Origin: Tetrapyrgos nigripes
Lineage: Eukaryota > Basidiomycota > Agaricomycetes > Agaricales > Campanellaceae
NCBI GenBank assembly: GCA_013368315.1
Contig: JAACJM010000095.1
Coordinates: 1-64,000, forward strand
Length of the DNA stretch: 64,000 bases
Direction: 5' to 3'
Positions 57,669 to 64,000 of this stretch are shown piece by piece; within the stretch, counting starts at the first letter, position 1, and the number at the start of each line of letters is the position of its first letter. The translations under genes were made by a program, and so were the position numbers. A model generated the notes under the pieces. It was not told where the DNA came from. It searched no databases and saw nothing but the letters and a program-made list of their open reading frames with translations.

Positions 57669-60600
57669 TTACACACCAAAATGAATAAACGGAATCCATC
57701 GATAAAAATCGTCTTCCCTGATTGACTCCCTCTGCTTTCTGATAGCATGGTGCAGAGCGTATGACGATAGACGACTATCTCCGCTCCCTTCCTCCTTGAG
57801 GTATCTGTAAAAGTGCTCTGCAACAAAAGTAGCGTCATCATCCCCAATTGCCCAAAGCGTCCCAACCACATCTGCAAAACCAGCCATAAGCATTCCCGCT
57901 GCCAGATGCACAGCCTCCTCGGGCAGCTTCTCGCTGCCTGCTGCTGTTCTGCATGCGGACAAATAGGCCAGCTTCTTATGGTGGAACGATTCCTTCATAA
58001 GATCAGCCACCTCGAGACTGCCATCTTGCAGAAGGAAAGCGCTTTGAAGCGGGTTTTCTAAGTTCAGTACGCCGTGGCAAGCAAAATGGACCCAATCATG
58101 CTGTCGAATTCCCTTCAACACGGCGTCTTTGGTCCCCTCGGTATCATTGAGCCATGTCAGGTCTGGATGGATCTTCTGGACAGTCTCAACTTCGGTCACT
58201 GTAAATGGCAGTTCGGCTTCGTTCGGTGTATTTGGCTGTGAGATAGCGAGGACGCGCGGGGCAGCAAGTGGCTGAGTGGAATTTTGATTTTGAGCAGCGA
58301 GGAGGGCAGTGATACTTGGAGTGTAGGAAGAGACAACGTGGTCGAAGATTCTTTGGCCAACGTAGCTTTCGTTGTTTTTATAAATGCCAGCAGCATGCAA
58401 AGGAAGGAATGAGAGCGATCCACTAGGACACCATGTTACATGTGGTAGGTTACCATTCTCTGCAACCAGCTATATACGTGAAGAACAAGTCAGTCTTTCA
58501 GTATTCCTGCGGATGGCATATGATACATACGTGTTCTTCAAGCTTGAGGAGTATAGGTTGGACGACATCAGTCCAAAGAATGCCTAAAATGTTACGAATC
58601 TTTTCGGTCCTAGCGGTAAGTTTTGAATAACCTCGGAACTTGGCTCGAAAGTTTTTCTCCTCCAAGTCATCAATGAGAGATGACAAAGTCTCCATCGCCT
58701 TTTCCTCCGAGAAGTTTTCCAGTGGAATTAGCACTGCTTCCTTCTGCCCAGGTACGATGCAGATTGCATCGCAACGTTCTTCACAGACGTTGATGAAGAC
58801 GACAGGACCTTGGCTAGTGATAGCATACAATTCCGAGAAGCGCTTGGGGCGCAAGAAGCCATCACTCCCAGAAAGCTCCTGTGCCTGAATTACAAGGTCT
58901 TCGTATTTTTCTGCTAGTCTCCTCTGCTCCTGTTGGTTTGCGTCGAGTAACAATGTTGGTAAAATGGCTAAACGGTGCGCATATTCTTCCCTCGACATCC
59001 CTTCTATCGGAACAGGCTCATCTTCGAGGGAGCTAAAATGCAAAAAGGCGGCAGACATCAAGGCTGTTGTTTGCTTGCTGGGATATTTAATCGACGGTCT
59101 GGATTCCATGCCCATATTCTGTAGCTTGCTAGTGACCGATTCCATCTCGATAGCCAGATTCCCTAAGGCAGGATTCACCGGCTGACGAATCTGGAGTATC
59201 TGACTCCACACGATACAGCGGCCTTGTTCCGCCCATTCGAGCGCGAGATTGAGCTCACCAGCCTGAATGGCGACCGCCACCGCTTCACTGAGGGTATGAC
59301 GTATCGTTCCAATGTCCTCATAGCGACGGTGCAAACCATTTCCGATCCAAATCGCCTTTGGCAAGAGCTCGAAGAACGTCGTGTAGGCAATGATACCAGA
59401 CTCGACGCCGCGAAATGTGGTACACAGCCGTGCTGCTTCTATGGCACAGGAGATCTGGAGTAGGACAGGATTAGATGGGACCTCAGCGCCTTTTTTGAAC
59501 GCAGCTATGGCTTCGTCTATGTCTGAAGCAGATGGACTTTCTGCATCTTGGAATCGTACTAGTAGGCAATCCCCGAGCTCTTGACAAAACGTGGCCATGT
59601 GAAGACTGGTTGGAAGGGTCGCCAAGGTGTCAACGGCTCGACGAGCAGCATCAACAGCACGATCAAGGTCGTCACTATGTAGTATCATTGGATTCAGAAA
59701 GATTCAACTGAGAGAGCCGAGCATCCTACCTGCAGATATCATTCTGGGTATCTTTATTGACCAGATATCGCATTCTCAAGGCTGAGGCCAGACGGAGGTG
59801 TGCCAATGCCAGATGATGGGAATTACTGTTGGCCATAGGGATGACTTCCTCCGCAATACTGATTGCTTTTTCGATACTCCGCAGATCCCTGGTCAAAATA
59901 ACGTGGTCCCCCAATGTCTGTGCAAGGTTGAGAAGCCGAAGAGGCCTTGCGGGATGGGTAGGGGGCGTTAATTCAACGGCCTCTTGCTGTACTTCGAGTG
60001 ATTTTTCTAGATCTTCGGGACGATGGGAGAGACTATAACGCTGAAGTAGCACGCCGCCATAGCTAGCGTATAACTGAGCCCTGGTAGGATGATCATTGGG
60101 GACAGTGGTGGCAGCCATCTGCTTAGCATCGACCGAAGCATCAAGATCCATGAGATCCCAGAGATGCTCGAATCTTCGATGATACGCCGTACCAAGGGAT
60201 GACTGGAATGTGAATCTTTCCTCTTCTTTGACCTATAGACAGTGCATTTAGTCGGTAAAACATCAAAGACATTATAAAGTATACCTTGGGATGATACAGC
60301 GCTCGTATATGTACATTCACTGCCTCGTCAATGTCTACAACTTTCCCTGCATATTCAAAGCGGGCCTGAAGAGCATTTCCAAGGTTGTTGAGAATACCAG
60401 GGAGACGTTCGTCCGTTTCCTCGACGAGATGTAGTGTCGCTTTCTGGGTAGCTAAAGCAGTAGATAAGTCCTCTGAATCGCCTAAACGCTCAAAGCGAAT
60501 GAGACGAGAGAGACCATAAAACGTCATGACATTGGCATTTTTGGGATCGAGGTCCGTCACAGCTCGAAGCAGGTCAACACATTCGTCCAAGTTCTGTATG

Positions 60601-61518
60601 CCACCGACCTCCAGGAGCTGCTCCAGCAATTCCTCTCCCAACGTGCGGAGGATTTGGGCTCTTTTACGCTTCGACAGAGAGTCAGAAGCTGTGCCATCTA
60701 CGAGATCGTCCTTTGTCGCCGTGAAGATTGGTAGTAGCTGGGGTCTTGCCAGACAAATCTTCAAGGATTCAGCAATTTGCTTTCCAAAAAGCGGGATATG
60801 TTCGTCGTCGTCTTCGGGTAGAAGTGATAGTCCTTTTAGAAAAGCCTTCAGCGACTCCATCACGTCATCCTGCTCCCCGAAACCATCGAAGCGGTCTAGC
60901 AACGAGTCTCCGAGGGTGTATAACACTTCCGCAGTCTGATCATTGTCTGGAGAGATGCGAATAGCCGCGCGTAGCGCTTCAATCACCTCACTGATGTCTT
61001 TAAGCTCCCCGGTGAGGTTGAAGCGCCTCGTCAGGCAGGGTATGATTTGGTGCAACACGAGAAATACTCCTTTGGTGTCTTGTTCTGCATTGAAACTATA
61101 GAGGCACGGCTTCGCGTTAGATCCAGCAAATACTGCGGTTGGATGAGACTCACCCGTTAACAGCACCCTCCATCATCGCAATCGCTTGATTGAGGCTGTC
61201 TAAATTCCTGGTCTTATCGAATTCCTCGACAAAGAGCATAGCAATTTCCAGCTTGTCTCTTGGAGTCATTTTAGCTCTTCTAGCGTCCATGTCACTTTGA
61301 AGAGCATCGATAATATCGGCGTCCTTCATCGCGTCGTCGTCCCATATGTCATAGGGAAAAGTTGCCAGCGAGGCAAGAACTTGGTCGAACAAGTCGGAGG
61401 GGAGAGTGGAAAGTTTCAGAGCCAGGGCCACGGAAGGCGAGATTTCGTCTGGATCGTTGTTGTCGTCTGATGGTCTGGGATGTAGGCGGTTGGGGAGAAG
61501 AGGAGGCAAATGAGACAT
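57669..61518 (-). CDS. TPR-CHAT protein 2 (inverted paralogue of TPR-CHAT-1)
   Basis: Five exons at the same positions as copy 1: 61518-61154, 61095-60285, 60232-59730, 59674-58531, 58469-57669, giving an intact 1207-residue protein. Small in-frame indels separate the two (for example a Ser-Leu-Glu-Asp insertion near FLHFSSLEDEPVP and an extra residue in DIIDALQSD), with substitutions spread over the TPR part. The CHAT domain is almost unchanged, with His in HFACHG (~1073) and Cys in YLSACRT (~1114). All insertions keep the frame, which argues for selection on both copies. Predicted role as for copy 1: a helical-repeat-regulated caspase-like protease, substrate unknown. Its upstream neighbour is the dead NMO-4, mirroring NMO-1/TPR-CHAT-1. 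Confidence 0.9.
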
Positions 61519-61934
61519 AGCTTCGATGAATTGAGTGTAAGCAGGGAAAGAACGAAAGGTTGAGAAATAGAGGGAAAACGGGTCGACTCTTCTGCCTTTA
61601 ACGGGCCGCCGAAGTATGTACTATGTAGCTGCTGTCAATCAATGATAATGATCTGATTTTCCGCCTCACATTGTAGATCATTACGTAGCTGTGTCAGAGC
61701 CGTACCTGTGTATCCGATACTATTGATGAACTGGACGGTTTGCTGGGCCAAGGCTACGGAGATCGACGGCCATTCGCAACATTTTCGTCGATAGCCTGCT
61801 GCCAGAAAGAGCCTGACACGGAAAGCCTTCAATTCACGGGTACGTGGCGGTGAGATCGTCGAAACGGCTCATGATGTGGCATTTGGAACGTGATATCGCT
61901 GTGAGTTGTATTACAAGATACTGACGTGCATTGT
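61519..61934 (-). promoter_or_regulatory. upstream region of TPR-CHAT-2
   Basis: Counterpart of 5809-6218, with shared words such as GTAGATCATTACGTAGCTGTG and several indels. It would hold the TPR-CHAT-2 promoter. Confidence 0.4.
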
Positions 61935-62815
61935 CTATTGTTCTGCTACCAATTGGAAACCAGATTCCAAAGCTGACACAGCATCTTTGTGAAGCTGCTT
62001 AACGACATCCTAACTCACCATTAGTCAGAGGAACGGGAACGAAAAGAAATACCATTACTCACAGACGCAGACAAAATAGCCTTGCTCAGTTAGCCCAACA
62101 CCCTGCCCAGCCCAAACCACCAAACGAGATTTATCACCCGACGCAGCGCTTTCGTCAAATCTCTTCAGCCTCGCATCCAATCCCAATCCCTCATCCAAAT
62201 CCATGACAATGTTATTCACCAAAGCCCTTCCATCACATTTATCCGGCCATCCCATCGTCCTGCCCACTTTGTCAAAGGCCATAGTACGTCTCGTCGAGTT
62301 GACCAAGCCTGCTTGGACGATGACGTCTTGTCTTGACTATAGATGCATTCGTGTGTGAAGAGGAAACGGGTTCCGAGAACGGCTTGGAGGAGGATGAGGA
62401 GAGATGGAGCTTCAGAGCCACCGTGGCCTCCAGATTTAATTCCTTGTTCAAAGAAGGTTGAGTTTAAAAACTCGAAATTATTGAGTAGATACTCACCCTG
62501 GGTAATGATAGCGTCAACTTTCCAGTCATTCGCAGCACGTAAAGCCTCTTCTACTAAATTCACCATTGCGAATATGTTCGCCTTGTGTTCACGCTTTGAG
62601 TCATACTCGCGAACCTGAGCAACATATTTCCCCATATTGCTTGAGGTTTCTCTTCAAAGATTGCTGTAAACGAGGATCATCTGAGTTCTCTGTCTTGGCC
62701 AATACCCAACTAACGAATCCAATTCCGACGGGAAGAGGAGCTACGTCAAGAAGATTGAGGGTTTTGCGCACAATAGATAGGTTGACTTTCAGATCGGCGA
62801 ATGAGAGGAATCCTG
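61935..62815 (-). pseudogene. nitronate monooxygenase copy 4 (NMO-4), truncated
   Basis: Homology starts at the acceptor of exon 3 (GATTCCTCTC near 62815) and ends with the last exon (DVVKQLHKDAVSALESGFQL, stop at 61935-61937). Exons 1-2, including the N-terminal FMN strand, are missing. There is a one-base loss plus a ~25-base deletion before GKYVAQVREYDSK, and a ~100-base deletion that removes the GGISTGSQIAASL segment after LLQAV. A small deletion after YSQDK shifts the frame. The SGGHGG motif survives. The end of the last exon matches NMO-1 best (GFQLVAE), consistent with origin in the same duplication. Not functional. Confidence 0.85.
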
Positions 62816-63299
62816 CAGACGGGTTAGAAATAAACTATATGGCTATGCAATGACCCTTCAGATGGTGAAAGAGGTGAAAACATGCAGATATAAAAGAAAC
62901 AGCAACGACAGCTGCCTTTACATGTTCATTAAGTGATAGGCAAAAAGACTTACTAAAGTACACCAAGAACACCACAAAGAATCATCGCACCTTCATGCGT
63001 TGCGTTGAAGGCGTAGCACTGAGGCAAAAACAAGTTACAAAAGAATGGCAAAGTTGGCAAAGGCCCGAGCAGAAAAACGGCGTAGTTAGCCTAATTAGTC
63101 TCTACCTCAAAAGTATGATATAATCAGTCCATAAATGGCTTTGGAACTGGAGTGTTAGAGGCGTGATGGAGTCATGGCTAGCTGAGTAGTCGAGGTGGAA
63201 GTTTAGGAAGAGGACACGCGTCGCGTTTGTTTGGCAGCTGTTTGTCCCCAGGGGCGTCGGAGTCCAAATTTCTTAAGCGGCACCGAAATCTTAACCGCG

Positions 63300-63430
63300 T
63301 CTCATATCATCTACCGTGTCTCATACTCTCAGCTACTGTCTCGTACTCTTAACTGCTGTCCTATACAGTGTCCTGTACACTTGTCTCAAACACTGTCCCG
63401 GACAGTGTCTCGTACTCCTGAGTTCCCGTG
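63300..63430. repeat. degenerate TGTCTCGTACTC-type repeat
   Basis: Seven or more imperfect units of TGTCTC(G/A)TACTC and related TGTCC(T/C)... words in a row, with variable spacing. Confidence 0.5.
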
Positions 63431-63590
63431 CTCAGTTGCACCAGTGAATGGCTCAGGAAGCTTATCGAGCTTGAAAGGACTGCCAGAGCCTGGAGCCAGT
63501 CAGGCGGAATGTTTTTCCCTGAGGAGTTTAGAAGCAGTCTAATGGTACTGGCAACGGCGATGAATAGAGGGATGGAAGGTCTAAAGACAG

Positions 63591-63612
63591 GGACTGGGAC
63601 TGGGACTGGGAC
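63591..63612. repeat. GGGACT hexamer repeat
   Basis: Three to four tandem GGGACT units. Confidence 0.75.
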
Positions 63613-64000
63613 GTTGGGAAGAGAAACTATCGAGATGGGGAAAGATGAGACGGGGTAGACGATGAAGGCGATGAAGACAAAGACGTAGGAAATCTAGACA
63701 AGGATTCCAGACGTCGCCGTCAAGGGAGGCATAATGTTTTGCGGTGTGTTTTTCCCCTATCTCTGGGTAACACCTTCCTGAGACATTTTGTCCTTTACGC
63801 TCATCAGGGGGATTTTCGCGTCCCTTTCAAATCGACGGCGGCACTCTAGGTCGTGGGCGCAAGTCTTACTTGTGTTCATGGTTCTGGTAAGCCAGCTCAA
63901 GCCCTAGCCATTTATCGTGACATCCTCCTAACCACTCCCTAAAGAACTTCATTGCTCCGCACTTCTGGTATACATTTTCGCCGTTGACATTGTTCAGTAA

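Larger units (their letters stand above)
62816..64000. other. right-hand region, no supported gene
   Basis: No coding frame with a domain. 63300-63430 has an imprecise repeat of TGTCTCGTACTC-like words, and 63591-63612 is a short GGGACT hexamer run. A 76-codon plus-strand frame spanning the hexamers (TGTGTGTL) is probably chance. Confidence 0.4.

Noticed and set aside
63428..63658. 76-codon frame with a TGTGTGT run
   Set aside because: Arises from the GGGACT hexamer repeat; no other coding evidence.
1..64000. A secondary-metabolite gene cluster
   Set aside because: The SDR, NMO and esterase genes are dispersed among housekeeping genes and there is no PKS, NRPS or terpene synthase.

Overview
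The window looks like nuclear DNA of an agaricomycete (mushroom-forming) basidiomycete. Genes are broken by many 45-75 bp introns. The gene content fits this group: TPR-CHAT proteins, nitronate monooxygenases, an SFP1-like zinc-finger factor, Plavaka/tnp2-type CACTA transposases, a Copia retrotransposon and CAAX-type Ras GTPases. No rRNA, convincing tRNA or CRISPR was seen. Exon models below were built by hand from splice signals and reading frame. For the carboxylesterase, aldose epimerase, SDR, CENP-A, both Ras genes, both TPR-CHAT genes, SFP1-like factor and two NMO genes the exon lengths sum to an intact frame.

Layout. 1-2165: decayed tnp2-like transposase running off the left edge. 4527-10055: broken nitronate monooxygenase NMO-1, then an intact TPR-CHAT gene. 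11471-16575: NMO-2 and NMO-3, separated by a MULE-like element and a hAT element sitting side by side, both with perfect target-site duplications. 16890-19479: secreted carboxylesterase. 19795-21828: aldose 1-epimerase. 23707-27352: SFP1-like zinc-finger factor with a long, apparently gene-free upstream region. 30880-31260: Myb fragment. 31492-32701: short-chain dehydrogenase. 33462-47126: a three-level transposon nest, with a Copia element inside a two-gene CACTA element inside a small hAT-like element. 47544-48822: HNH-type gene with a damaged HNH motif. 50169-50970: centromeric histone H3 (CENP-A). 51655-52699 and 54120-55308: two Ras-type GTPases. 57669-62815: an inverted second copy of the TPR-CHAT/NMO segment (intact TPR-CHAT-2, dead NMO-4). 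62816-64000: no supported gene.

The largest-scale structure is an inverted segmental duplication. About 4790-11335 and 56320-62815 carry NMO, TPR-CHAT and downstream DNA in the same order but opposite orientation, about 45 kb apart. Both TPR-CHAT copies keep full reading frames and the His/Cys dyad, while the NMO copies beside them have decayed.

The most notable single genes are the CENP-A gene, whose H3-like tail is duplicated together with its intron, and the second Ras gene, which carries Asp at the Ras Gly12 position and Ala at the Thr35 position. No single undescribed multi-gene system is proven. The best candidates are the duplicated TPR-CHAT protease locus and the accessory protein of the CACTA element.
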